Assembly (NCBI GenBank): GCA_002699025.1 | Contig: PABA01000109.1 | Span: forward strand, 1 to 34,788 | Reading direction: 5' to 3' | Source of the DNA: Sandaracinus sp. | GTDB taxonomy: Bacteria; Myxococcota_A; Polyangia; Polyangiales; Houyiibacteriaceae | Length of the DNA: 34,788 nt | Shown here: piece after piece, positions 1 to 7,428 of the stretch | How the letters are laid out: each line of letters starts with the position of its first letter | How positions within the stretch are numbered: the stretch's first letter is position 1 | Program-made: the position numbers and the translations under genes | Notes under the pieces: generated by a model | Database searches by the model: none | The model's input: the letters and a program-made list of their open reading frames with translations, nothing else | Told to the model about the DNA's origin: nothing

Positions 1-101
1 CGAGCGCCAGCACGGACCGCGGACGGCGGACCGCGGAACGCTTCGCGACCGCAGGGAGCGAACACGGACGGCGGACAGCTTCGCGACCGCAGGGAGCGAG
101 C
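1..101 (-). repeat. Intergenic repeat downstream of the M1 peptidase gene
   Basis: A 22-bp direct repeat occurs at 40-61 and 78-99, 38 bp apart, alternating with GGACGGCGGA words at 21-30 and 66-75. In the sense of the minus-strand gene that ends at 102, these words read TCCGCCGTCC, the B module of the intergenic family also seen at 7091-7370, 11856-11954, 18420-18700 and 33518-33606. No gene is visible here. The repeat may continue beyond the left edge of the window. Confidence 0.75.
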
Positions 102-2015
102 TCAGTTGCCGAGGTTGCGGAGGAGGCGGACCGCGTCCTCGAGGGCCTGGGCCGCCTCCGGATCGGCCTGGCCGCCGCCCTGGGCCGGGCTCCCGGGCGG
201 CGCCGTCGGTGGGGGCGGGAGGTTGCCGCCACCGTTCAGCCCCTGACCGAGCCCCTGCATGAGCTGCTCGAGCATGCCGCCGAGCCCCTGCACGGCGTCG
301 GCGCCCATCCACTGGCCCATGAGCGCGCTCATGTCCGGCCGGCCGAGGTCCTCGTCCCCGTGCGTCTCCTCGAGCCAGCGCCGCTCGAGGCGCCGCACGG
401 CCGCACGCTGGTCCCCCCGCGCGAGCCGATCGAAGAGCGCCCGCGACGGCGCCGTGCGGAAGCGGTGCTGCTCGACGTAGTCGTTCATGCCCGCGAAGAA
501 GCGCCGGTCGCCGACCTCCTCGCGCACGGCGTCGTAGACGAACGCGCCCTTACCGTAGACCAGCCCGGCGTAGGCCATCTCGTTGGCGAAGGCGGCCACG
601 GGCCGGTCGACGCGCCCGTCCGTGATGCCCTGCATGCGCATGAAGTGGTAGTTCGCGGCGACCTGCCGCGCGGCCTCCTGCTCGGCCCGCTCGTTCCCGT
701 AGCGATCGCGCATGTACTGGATGGCGCTGAACTGGGCGAGGGACTCGTCGACGAAGGGGTGCTGGCGCGCGTCGCTCCCGACCAGGCCATGCCACCACTG
801 GTGCGCGACCTCGTGCGCCACCACGAACTCGAGCATGGACGAGCGCATGTTCCCCGTGCCCGCGCCGCGCATCAGCCCCGCGAGCACCCCCATGCCCGAG
901 CCGCCGCCGCTCCCGTAGAACATCTGCGCGATCGTCACGAGCCCGCTGAACTCGACGCCGCCCGCGCCGCCGACCAGGGGCGCCTGCACCAGATCGAGGT
1001 CCGCGTAGGGGTAGCGCCCGAAGCGCCGCTCGAAGACCTCGAGGGCGCCGACCGCGTAGGCGAGCACGGCCTCCCCGTCGGCCTGGTCCCGCGGCTGGTA
1101 CCAGCTCCGCACGGTGACGCCGTTCACCTCGCGCGTCACCGCGCGGAAGGTGGGGCTGACGACGATGGCGAAGTTGCGCGCGAGCGGGAGCGTCCCGACG
1201 ACCTCGTGGTGGCCCGGGTCCTCGTCGCCCTGCCCGAGGTGGGTCTGCTCGCGGACCACGGCGCCGCTCATGGCCACCCGCGAGCCCCGGGCGCAGCGGA
1301 GCCGCGCCTTGAAGTGCGCGAGCCCGCCGCCGCCGAGGTCGCCCATGGTGCTGTCGTCCGTGCGCACCCACGCGCCGTCCCGGCGCTCGGCGACCTGCGC
1401 GTAGAAGTTGCCGAGCGAGGCCGTGCCGCCGCTCTGCGCGAGCAGGCCGTACTCGCCGTGCATCGCGCCGCCGGCACCCATGCGCTGGGCGCCCTCCATG
1501 GCCTGGGCGAGCATGCCCGTCCGCGCCGGATCGATGGCCTGGAGCTCGCCGCCGAGCTCGAGGCGCATGCGCAGATGGGCGCCGGCCGCGAGGGGCTCGG
1601 CGAGGCGGAAGGTGATCGCCGAGCGCCCGTCGAAGTCGACGCGGCAGGCGGCGCCGAGGCACTCGCTCCCGCGGAGCTCCACGCGGGGCTGCTCGCCGAC
1701 GGCGTTCGCGTAGATGCGGAGCACGACCTCGTCGAGGGGCCCGCCGGTGGTGTTCGTGTACCAGACGGTCTCCGTCATCTCGAACTCGGACTGATCGTCC
1801 GCGAGCCCGATGTCCATCTCGTAGAAGGGGAGCGCGTCGAGGCCGCCGTGGGCCTGGCCGTAGGCGACGGCGCGGCGGCGGTCCGGCGGGCGGAGGGCGT
1901 CGAGGAGCGCCTGCGGGTCGTACCACTGGGCCTGGGCGTCGGCCTCGTCGTCACACGCGCCGACGGGGAGCGTGGCGAGCGCGGCGAGGCCGAGGAGGAG
2001 CGCGCGGCGGAGCAT
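102..2015 (-). CDS. M1-family (gluzincin) metallopeptidase, predicted lipoprotein
   Basis: Predicted zinc peptidase of the M1 aminopeptidase type, about 637 residues, probably anchored outside the inner membrane. The N-terminus is a lipoprotein signal with a VGAC lipobox (Cys21). The zinc site HEVAH is at residues 401-405, and the third ligand Glu424 lies 18 residues on in FVDES, giving the full HExxH-18-E signature. A GGVEF stretch (352-356) sits where M1 enzymes have the GxMEN substrate motif, and a YGKGA motif follows the zinc site, as expected for the catalytic Tyr region. The C-terminus ends in a Gly/Pro linker and a short helix. I chose the ATG at 2015 rather than 2075 because the lipoprotein signal begins there and a TACCCT box lies 7 nt upstream. 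The fold and metal site are clear; substrate and aminopeptidase activity are inferred. Confidence 0.9.
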   Translation of the reverse strand: MLRRALLLGLAALATLPVGACDDEADAQAQWYDPQALLDALRPPDRRRAVAYGQAHGGLDALPFYEMDIGLADDQSEFEMTETVWYTNTTGGPLDEVVLRIYANAVGEQPRVELRGSECLGAACRVDFDGRSAITFRLAEPLAAGAHLRMRLELGGELQAIDPARTGMLAQAMEGAQRMGAGGAMHGEYGLLAQSGGTASLGNFYAQVAERRDGAWVRTDDSTMGDLGGGGLAHFKARLRCARGSRVAMSGAVVREQTHLGQGDEDPGHHEVVGTLPLARNFAIVVSPTFRAVTREVNGVTVRSWYQPRDQADGEAVLAYAVGALEVFERRFGRYPYADLDLVQAPLVGGAGGVEFSGLVTIAQMFYGSGGGSGMGVLAGLMRGAGTGNMRSSMLEFVVAHEVAHQWWHGLVGSDARQHPFVDESLAQFSAIQYMRDRYGNERAEQEAARQVAANYHFMRMQGITDGRVDRPVAAFANEMAYAGLVYGKGAFVYDAVREEVGDRRFFAGMNDYVEQHRFRTAPSRALFDRLARGDQRAAVRRLERRWLEETHGDEDLGRPDMSALMGQWMGADAVQGLGGMLEQLMQGLGQGLNGGGNLPPPPTAPPGSPAQGGGQADPEAAQALEDAVRLLRNLGN

Positions 2016-2022
2016 CGCCCGC

Positions 2023-2028
2023 AGGGTA
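2023..2028 (-). promoter_or_regulatory. Putative -10 box of a leaderless promoter
   Basis: On the minus strand the hexamer TACCCT ends 7 nt before the ATG at 2015, so transcription would begin at or next to the start codon. No convincing -35 box is visible. It belongs to a recurring set of TANNNT boxes 6-10 nt before starts in this window. Confidence 0.4.
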
Positions 2029-2130
2029 CGGCGCCTCGGGCGCCCTGTCCGCCCGGGGCCCGGCGGACGAGCCATCGACGAGGGCCGGACGAGGGTCGCA
2101 CGAGGGCCGCACGGGGGCCGGACGAGCGCG

Positions 2131-3483
2131 TCAGTCGAGCTGGGGCCAGTCGCCCGTGGCCCCCTCGAGGACGCTCATCTCCCGCGGCTCGAAGGCCTGC
2201 CAGGCCGAGCATCCCCCCTCGTGGAAGGGCGCGCGGGGCCGGGCGCAGACCCGCGGCCGGAGCTCGTGCGGGCCGCCGCTCTCGTCGATGCGCGGCCGGG
2301 CGCGCGCGAGGAAGGCCTCGCCGAGGGGCGCGCTCTGCCCGTCCGCGCCGAGCCGGAGGATCGCCGTCGCGCGGCGGTAGCGCCCGTTGCCGTTGCCATA
2401 GTCGCCGAGGAAGACGACGACCGCGTCGCCCTCGCCGTCGCGGGCGGCGAGCCAGCCGTCCGGGCCGAGCTCCTGGGCGGAGACCTCGAGGCCGCGGGCG
2501 AGGGGCGTCGTCCCGAAGAAGAGCGCGTCCACCCCGAAGCGCAGCGCGTAGCGCCGGGTGACGCGGACGCCGCCTTCTCTCACCCCGGCCGTGATCTCGA
2601 CGTGGGCCTCGTCCATGCGCCCGGGTTCGAAGAGCGCCAGCGAGAAGCCGAAGCCCGTCGACGACTCCTCCGTGATCGTGCCCCAGCCCTGGGCTCGCGG
2701 CGCCCGGATCGACTCGATCGCGGCGAGGCCGGCGAAGCGCACGCTGCCCTCGAGCGCGGCGGCCGGCGCCTCGGCCGCGTCGAGGTCGGGCGCGTCGACG
2801 AGGGGGAGCTCGCGGGGACCCTCCGGCTCGACGCCGCGCAGGGCGAAGGGCACGCGCCGGTAGGCGAGCGCGCGGCGCCCGATCTGCTCCGGGAAGACGA
2901 CCCAGCCGTCCTGTGGCGTCTCGTCGAGAAGCGCACTCCATCCGGCCCGGTCGAGTCCCCCCACGCGGCCCTCCTCGCCCCAGACCTCACCACTCCGAAG
3001 CTCGCGCCCGCCCCAGTCGACCGGGCCGGCCACCCTGCGTCCGCCGCCGCGCGTCTCGAGGATCACCTCCGTCGACTCCTCGAAGAGCTGCGGGAGCTCG
3101 GCCGAGGGGTAGCCCAGGAGGGCGAGGAGCGGGCCCGTGCGCGTCGTGAAGAAGAGATCCACGCGCGACGAGCGCGGGACCCGCAGGCGGACCCGCCCGG
3201 CGTCATCGGCGATGGCGCGCTCCTCGTCCCCTTCGGCGGTCAAGAGCTCCACCTCGGCACCGGGGAGCGGCGCCCCCGCGAAGTCCGCGAGCGTGAGCTC
3301 CAGCTCCGTGAAGGGCGGCTCCATCGGCGCGTCGGGCGACCCTCCATCCGGGCGGCTCCCGGGCGCGTCGAGGGGTGCCCCGCCGTCGGGCGGAGCGACG
3401 GCCGCATCGCGCTCCCCCTCGGCCCCCTCCCCGGAGCCGTAGCAGGCGATCAACAAGGCCAACCAAGGAGCGACCCGACGCAT
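2131..3483 (-). CDS. Lipoprotein with carboxypeptidase-regulatory-like domain
   Basis: Unrecognised lipoprotein of 450 residues. It has a short hydrophobic signal with lipobox LIAC (Cys14) followed by a Pro/Asp/Gly linker typical of surface lipoproteins in this window. Residues 60-115 resemble a small beta-sandwich carboxypeptidase-regulatory (CarbopepD_reg-like) domain, with a pattern of the type gAPLPGAEVELLTaeG. The remaining 330 residues have no motif I recognise. The ATG at 3483 is preferred over the in-frame ATG at 3492 because the signal starts there and because a TAGCGT box ends 7 nt upstream, which would leave the longer start untranscribed. It lies 115 bp upstream of the M1 peptidase on the same strand, but each has its own putative -10 box. 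Function unknown. Confidence 0.75.
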   Translation of the reverse strand: MRRVAPWLALLIACYGSGEGAEGERDAAVAPPDGGAPLDAPGSRPDGGSPDAPMEPPFTELELTLADFAGAPLPGAEVELLTAEGDEERAIADDAGRVRLRVPRSSRVDLFFTTRTGPLLALLGYPSAELPQLFEESTEVILETRGGGRRVAGPVDWGGRELRSGEVWGEEGRVGGLDRAGWSALLDETPQDGWVVFPEQIGRRALAYRRVPFALRGVEPEGPRELPLVDAPDLDAAEAPAAALEGSVRFAGLAAIESIRAPRAQGWGTITEESSTGFGFSLALFEPGRMDEAHVEITAGVREGGVRVTRRYALRFGVDALFFGTTPLARGLEVSAQELGPDGWLAARDGEGDAVVVFLGDYGNGNGRYRRATAILRLGADGQSAPLGEAFLARARPRIDESGGPHELRPRVCARPRAPFHEGGCSAWQAFEPREMSVLEGATGDWPQLD

Positions 3484-3490
3484 GATCGGC

Positions 3491-3496
3491 ACGCTA
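3491..3496 (-). promoter_or_regulatory. Putative -10 box of a leaderless promoter
   Basis: Minus-strand hexamer TAGCGT ends 7 nt before the ATG at 3483. It overlaps the alternative upstream ATG, so it helps decide the start of the lipoprotein gene. Confidence 0.4.
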
Positions 3497-3563
3497 GCAG
3501 CGCCTCCCCGTGAACGCCGCTCCTCGACCGTCGCTCCGCGGCCCCTCTCTCTGGAGCGCGTGG

Positions 3564-3581
3564 GCGCGCGAGCCCGCGCGC
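3564..3581 (-). terminator. Hairpin in the gap below the kinase gene
   Basis: GCGCGCG, loop AGCC, CGCGCGC: a 7-bp perfect stem in the 187-bp gap between the kinase stop (3671) and the next minus-strand gene. No T-rich tail follows, so intrinsic termination is uncertain. Nothing else is clear in this gap. Confidence 0.35.
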
Positions 3582-3670
3582 TCTCGCGAGCCCGACCCCC
3601 GCGTCTCCCAACGCGACCCGGGTACGTCGTTCTGCGCCTCGGGAGCCCGCGCCGCGCGCGGCCGACGCGC

Positions 3671-5521
3671 TCAGCTCCAGGCGAGGGCGTCGTTCAGGCG
3701 GGCCGCGCGCTCCTCGAGGGAGGGGGCGACCTCGCCGTCCACGGCCGCCTCGAAGGCGTCGGCCAGCGCCGCGGCCGTCTCGAAGCGATCGCCGGGGGCC
3801 TTCGCCAGCGCGACGCGCAGCACCGCGTCCACGCTCTCCGGCACGTCCACGACCTCGCTCGGCGCCGGCGGCAGCTCGCCGACCACCGCGCTCACCAGCC
3901 GCGGCACGTCCTTGCCCGTGAAGGCCGGCCGCCCGGTCAGGGCGCGGTAGGCGATCACCCCGAGCGCGTACACGTCCACGCGGTGATCGATGCGGGCGGA
4001 CCCGCGCGCCTGCTCGGGCGCCATGTAGGCGGGCGTCCCGACGAGGTGCCCGGCCGTGAGCGTCCCCGGCTCGCCCGCCAGCCGCGAGACGCCGAAGTCG
4101 AGGATCTTCCAGCGGGCCCCCTCGCCCCCCTCGGCGCGGAAGAGGTTCTGCGGCTTCAGGTCCCGGTGGACGATGCGCTTGCCCCGCGCGACCTCGAGCC
4201 CGGCCGCCACGTCGCGCACCAGGTCCACCACCTGCGCCGGCTTCAAGCGCCGCCGCTCGCGCAGGTACCAGGCGAGGTCGTGCCCGACGAGGAGCTCCAT
4301 GGCCAGGTAGGGCAGCGGCGCCTCCACGCCGCCGATCTCGAGCACGCGCACCACGTGCGGCGACTCGAGGGACGCGACCAGCCGCGCCTCGCGCTCGAAG
4401 CGCTCGAGCGGGTCCGCCTCGGCGTGGAGCGCGCCGCGCTGGAGGAGCTTCACGGCCGCCGGCTCGCCCGTCTCGACGTGCGTCGCCGCGTAGATCTCGC
4501 CCATGCCGCCCCGCCCGATCACCACGCCGAGCTCGAAGGCGCCGAGGCGCTGCTCGGTGAAGCGCCCGGGCTCGCCGATGCCCGCCGCCCGCTCGAGCTC
4601 GGCCCGCGCCTCGCGCAGCAAGGCCTCCCGCGCGGCCACCTGCCGCACGGCGCCCTCGAGCGCGCGCACGGTCTCGCGCGTCCGCCGCGCCGAGGCCCGC
4701 CCGACCAGGAAGGCGATGGCGTAGACGAGCTGCACGGCGGCCTGGGCGACGATGCGCGTCTCCATGGCGAGCTGATGGCCGGCCACGAGCCCCCGATCGG
4801 GCACCACCTCGAGGCTGACGAGCATGCCGAGCAGCCCCTGCCCGAGCGCCGCCGTCGCGTAGACGCCGAGGGCGAAGCGGAAGGGGGCGCCGAGGCTGTA
4901 GGTGTAGATGGCGAGCGCCACCACGCTCGGGAAGGGCGAGAAGACGCCGAAGTAGTAGGCCATGAAGGCCGACGCGCCGCTGAGCACGAGGGCGACCCAG
5001 CCCATCTGGTCCTGCGCGTAGGTGGCCGCCTGGCGGCTCGTCCACCAGACGCGCGCGAAGCCGACCCAGAGGATGGCGAGGCCGACCATGCCCCAGCGGG
5101 TGGCGATCGGGTCGCCCGGGAGGAAGGCCAGGCAGAGCGCGCCGGCGACGCAGACGACGAGCATGCCCGCGGAGAAGACGTGGATGCGGTCGACGTCGTC
5201 CTGGTGGAGGAACTCGCGCGAGCTCTGGACCAGGCTGCCGGCCGTGCCGCGCGTGGAGGCGGCCGTCGCGCCGAGGGAGGGGCCGGTCGGCGCGTCGAGA
5301 TCGGCCACCCGGGACACCGGGGCCACCGGGCGCTCCTTCTCGCGCTCGCCGGAGCGGGTCACGCCCTCCGGGTCGCTCCCCGGGCCCTCGGCCGGCGGCT
5401 GGCTGAGCCGCGAGGGGCGCGCGACGAGCGTCACCGCCTCGGCGTCGTCCCCCGCGGACCCCGCCGACGCCTCGTCCCCCTCGCCCCCCGATGCCGGCGG
5501 CGCTGACTCCGGCTCGCTCAT
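3671..5521 (-). CDS. Polytopic Ser/Thr protein kinase (membrane region N-terminal to kinase domain)
   Basis: Predicted receptor-like kinase of 616 residues. Residues 1-105 are polar and low in order. Residues 115-275 hold about five or six hydrophobic segments (for example 117-134, 144-160, 175-192, 196-210, 216-240, 258-275). Residues 283-313 look like an Ala/Glu/Arg coiled coil that joins the membrane part to a C-terminal Hanks-type kinase domain (about 329-590). Catalytic motifs are complete: Gly loop GRGGMGEIY (336-344), Lys358, HRDLKPQN (452-459), DFG (475-477), APE (501-503). Most bacterial Ser/Thr kinases place the kinase first and one TM after it, so this order is the reverse. The ATG at 5521 is chosen because upstream in-frame sequence is not protein-like and overlaps the antiporter gene. 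The membrane part presumably senses something; the signal and targets are unknown. Confidence 0.9.
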   Translation of the reverse strand: MSEPESAPPASGGEGDEASAGSAGDDAEAVTLVARPSRLSQPPAEGPGSDPEGVTRSGEREKERPVAPVSRVADLDAPTGPSLGATAASTRGTAGSLVQSSREFLHQDDVDRIHVFSAGMLVVCVAGALCLAFLPGDPIATRWGMVGLAILWVGFARVWWTSRQAATYAQDQMGWVALVLSGASAFMAYYFGVFSPFPSVVALAIYTYSLGAPFRFALGVYATAALGQGLLGMLVSLEVVPDRGLVAGHQLAMETRIVAQAAVQLVYAIAFLVGRASARRTRETVRALEGAVRQVAAREALLREARAELERAAGIGEPGRFTEQRLGAFELGVVIGRGGMGEIYAATHVETGEPAAVKLLQRGALHAEADPLERFEREARLVASLESPHVVRVLEIGGVEAPLPYLAMELLVGHDLAWYLRERRRLKPAQVVDLVRDVAAGLEVARGKRIVHRDLKPQNLFRAEGGEGARWKILDFGVSRLAGEPGTLTAGHLVGTPAYMAPEQARGSARIDHRVDVYALGVIAYRALTGRPAFTGKDVPRLVSAVVGELPPAPSEVVDVPESVDAVLRVALAKAPGDRFETAAALADAFEAAVDGEVAPSLEERAARLNDALAWS

Positions 5522-5531
5522 GCCTCTCCAC

Positions 5532-5537
5532 AGCCTA
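5532..5537 (-). promoter_or_regulatory. Putative -10 box upstream of the Ser/Thr kinase gene
   Basis: Minus-strand hexamer TAGGCT ends 10 nt before the ATG at 5521. The spacer includes GGAGAGG, so an SD sequence is possible, but the start of transcription would fall inside or next to it. Confidence 0.35.
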
Positions 5538-5570
5538 CAACCGTTCACGGGCCGGACACATTCGGGAAAC

Positions 5571-5612
5571 GCCCGAGGGAGCCCGAGAGACGCCCGAGGG
5601 ACGCCCGAGGGA
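5571..5612. repeat. Four direct repeats of 10-11 bp in a divergent promoter region
   Basis: GCCCGAGGGA-type words begin at 5571, 5581, 5592 and 5603, close to head to tail, between the divergent kinase and antiporter genes. The spacing is near one helical turn, which suits a cooperative binding site, but a simple slippage product is equally possible. Confidence 0.5.
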
Positions 5613-5642
5613 ATGGCGGCGGACCGCGGGGGCGTCCCCGGG

Positions 5643-5648
5643 TAGGAT
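5643..5648 (+). promoter_or_regulatory. Putative -10 box of the antiporter gene
   Basis: TAGGAT ends 9 nt before the ATG at 5658, so the mRNA leader would be almost absent. No clear -35 box is visible 17 bp upstream. Confidence 0.4.
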
Positions 5649-5657
5649 CCCTCCTCC

Positions 5658-7076
5658 ATGAGCGCCGTCTCGGTCTTCCTGCTCTGCATCGCGGCGATCT
5701 TCCTGATCGGCATCGTCGGCGAGCTCGTCTTCGCGCGGACGGGGATCCCGGACGTGGTCTGGCTGATCGTCGTCGGCATCGTGCTCGGCCCGGTCGCGGG
5801 GCTCGTCTCGAAGGCCAGCCTGATGGACGCGGCGCCCTACTTCGGCGCGCTCACGCTGGTGGTCGTGCTCTTCGACGGGGGCAGCGAGCTGAAGCTCCGC
5901 GAGCTCTCCCAGGCGGCCGGGCGGGGGACCCTGCTCGCGGTCGTCGGCTTCCTCCTGGCCATCCTCTTCGTCGCGCCGGTGGCCATGCTCGCGGTCTGGC
6001 TCGAGGTGCTGCCGGAGAGCTGGACCTGGATGCACGCCGTGATGCTCGGGACGATCCTCGGTGGCTCGAGCTCCGTCGTGATCATGCCGGCGCTCCGGAA
6101 GGCCGGCCTCGCGCCCCGCATCGCGAACCTCGTGAACCTCGAGTCGGCGCTGACGGATGTGCTGAGCGTCGTGACGACCGGCGCCGTGATCCAGATCCTC
6201 TCGCACCGGGTCAGCGGCGGCGCGGGCACGGCGGCCTTCACGCTCCTCAAGAGCTTCGGCATCGGCGTCGGGCTCGGCCTCGTCGCCGGGCTGCTCTCGA
6301 TCCTCGTGCTGCGGAAGCTCCGGCGGAGCGCCTACGCCTACCCGCTCACGCTCGGCGCGCTCCTCTTCCTCTACGTGCTCGTCGACGAGCTCGGCGGGAG
6401 CGCGGCGCTGGCGATCCTCGCGGCGGCGGTGATGGTCGGCAACGCGCCGGCGCTCTCGAAGGCCATCGGCCTCGCGAAGACGGCGCGGCTCAGCCACAAC
6501 GTCAAGGGCGTCCACGGCGAGATCACCTTCATCATCAAGAGCTTCTTCTTCTGCTTCATCGGCGCCATGCTCGGGCCGCCCTGGGGCGGGCTCCTCTTCG
6601 GCGTGGTGGTCGGGCTCGTGCTCTACGCGGCGCGCGTCCCGAACGTGCTCCTCTGCACCTGGAAGAGCGGCCTCTCGACGCCCTCGCGGGGGCTGGTGAG
6701 CGTGCTCTTCCCGCGCGGCATGGCGGCGGGCGTGCTGGCGATGATGCCGCACCAGGCGGGCATCCCGGGGACGCGGGAGCTGCCCGTGGTGGTCTTCTCG
6801 GCGGTCTTCACGACCATCCTGCTCTTCGCCGTCGGCTTCCCGCTCCTGAAGAAGCGCCTCCCGGCGAGCGATCTGGTGCCGCCGGGCGAGCTGGACGCGG
6901 CGCTGAGCGGCGTCCCGGCCGACGCCTCGATGACCGCCGACGCCTCGATGACGGCGGACGCCACGGCCTCGCCCCTCGCCGCCCTGGCCGGCCAGCCCGC
7001 CGACGCGACCGAGGTCGACCCGGGCGCCGCCCCCGCCGCCGAGACGTCGATCCCGCTGGTGCACCCGAAGGAGTGA
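5658..7076 (+). CDS. Cation/proton antiporter (CPA superfamily)
   Basis: Predicted inner-membrane Na+ or K+/H+ antiporter of 472 residues with about 12 hydrophobic segments up to residue 400. Family marks include LFDGGSEL (71-78) and the ion-site helix around NLESALTD (160-167). In CPA1 proteins this helix usually reads ESxxND; here Thr166-Asp167 replaces Asn-Asp. The partner unwound helix reads GTILGGSSSVVI (131-142) where CPA1 members usually have a TDP motif. The active-site Asp is kept, so the protein may well be active, but ion choice and stoichiometry cannot be read off. The hydrophilic tail (about 405-472) carries an 18-bp in-frame repeat (DASMTA). It diverges from the kinase gene, with 136 bp between them holding both putative -10 boxes. 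Confident family call; substrate unknown. Confidence 0.88.
   Translation: MSAVSVFLLCIAAIFLIGIVGELVFARTGIPDVVWLIVVGIVLGPVAGLVSKASLMDAAPYFGALTLVVVLFDGGSELKLRELSQAAGRGTLLAVVGFLLAILFVAPVAMLAVWLEVLPESWTWMHAVMLGTILGGSSSVVIMPALRKAGLAPRIANLVNLESALTDVLSVVTTGAVIQILSHRVSGGAGTAAFTLLKSFGIGVGLGLVAGLLSILVLRKLRRSAYAYPLTLGALLFLYVLVDELGGSAALAILAAAVMVGNAPALSKAIGLAKTARLSHNVKGVHGEITFIIKSFFFCFIGAMLGPPWGGLLFGVVVGLVLYAARVPNVLLCTWKSGLSTPSRGLVSVLFPRGMAAGVLAMMPHQAGIPGTRELPVVVFSAVFTTILLFAVGFPLLKKRLPASDLVPPGELDAALSGVPADASMTADASMTADATASPLAALAGQPADATEVDPGAAPAAETSIPLVHPKE
6921..6962 (+). repeat. 18-bp in-frame tandem repeat in antiporter tail
   Basis: GACGCC words begin at 6921, 6939 and 6957; two complete 18-bp units plus 6 bp encode DASMTA DASMTA DA. 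The period is a multiple of three, so copy change would keep the frame. It lies in the hydrophilic tail, past the last membrane segment. Confidence 0.7.
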
Positions 7077-7090
7077 GGCGCGGGCTCGCG

Positions 7091-7370
7091 CCCTTCGGTC
7101 GGGTGCGGGCCGCCCTCCGCTCTCCGCCTTCCGTACGGGGGCGCTCGACGAGACCGGCCCACGCCGCGTTCGCGGAGGCGCCGGGTGCTGGAGCGGCGGG
7201 AGAGCCGCTCGCCACGCCGAGCGGGCCGCGCCGTCCACGAGCCCGAGCACGTCGTGCAGCGAACAGAATCGCGCGGACGCCACGGCCCGCCCCCTCCGCG
7301 AACGCGGCATCGGCCGTGGACGCGGGCGACAGCCCGGACGGCGGATCGCGGAGGCCCCCCGACCGAAGGG
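7091..7370. repeat. 280-bp nested inverted repeat built of A-B-C modules
   Basis: Most of the 352-bp gap between the antiporter and the enoyl-CoA hydratase is one imperfect palindrome. Arm 1 holds A (CCCTTCGGTCGGG, 7091-7103), B (CTCTCCGCCTTCCG type, about 7108-7133) and C (GCCGCGTTCGCGGAGG, 7163-7178). Arm 2 holds C' (7293-7308, exact complement), B' (about 7335-7356) and A' (7358-7370, exact complement), in mirror order. The middle contains a smaller hairpin, GAGCGGC (7191-7197) with GCCGCTC (7204-7210). No ORF with coding character is seen. Arm 1 starts 14 nt after the antiporter stop. Could be a folded 3' element, a non-autonomous mobile element, or two recombined repeat copies. Confidence 0.8.
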
Positions 7371-7415
7371 AGGGGTCGAGCCCGGCGAACCGGGAACCCG
7401 TCACCGGCCCGGTGA

Positions 7416-7421
7416 TAGGCT
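7416..7421 (+). promoter_or_regulatory. Putative -10 box of a leaderless promoter
   Basis: TAGGCT ends 7 nt before the ATG at 7429 of the enoyl-CoA hydratase gene. No ribosome binding site can fit usefully between them, which favours a leaderless mRNA. Confidence 0.45.
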
Positions 7422-7428
7422 CCGCGCC

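Noticed and set aside
360-2561. 733-codon open frame on the plus strand across the M1 peptidase and lipoprotein genes
   Set aside because: It is antisense to genes with a complete zinc site and lipoprotein signals; its translation is Arg/Gly/His-rich without domains. High GC content keeps such frames open by chance.
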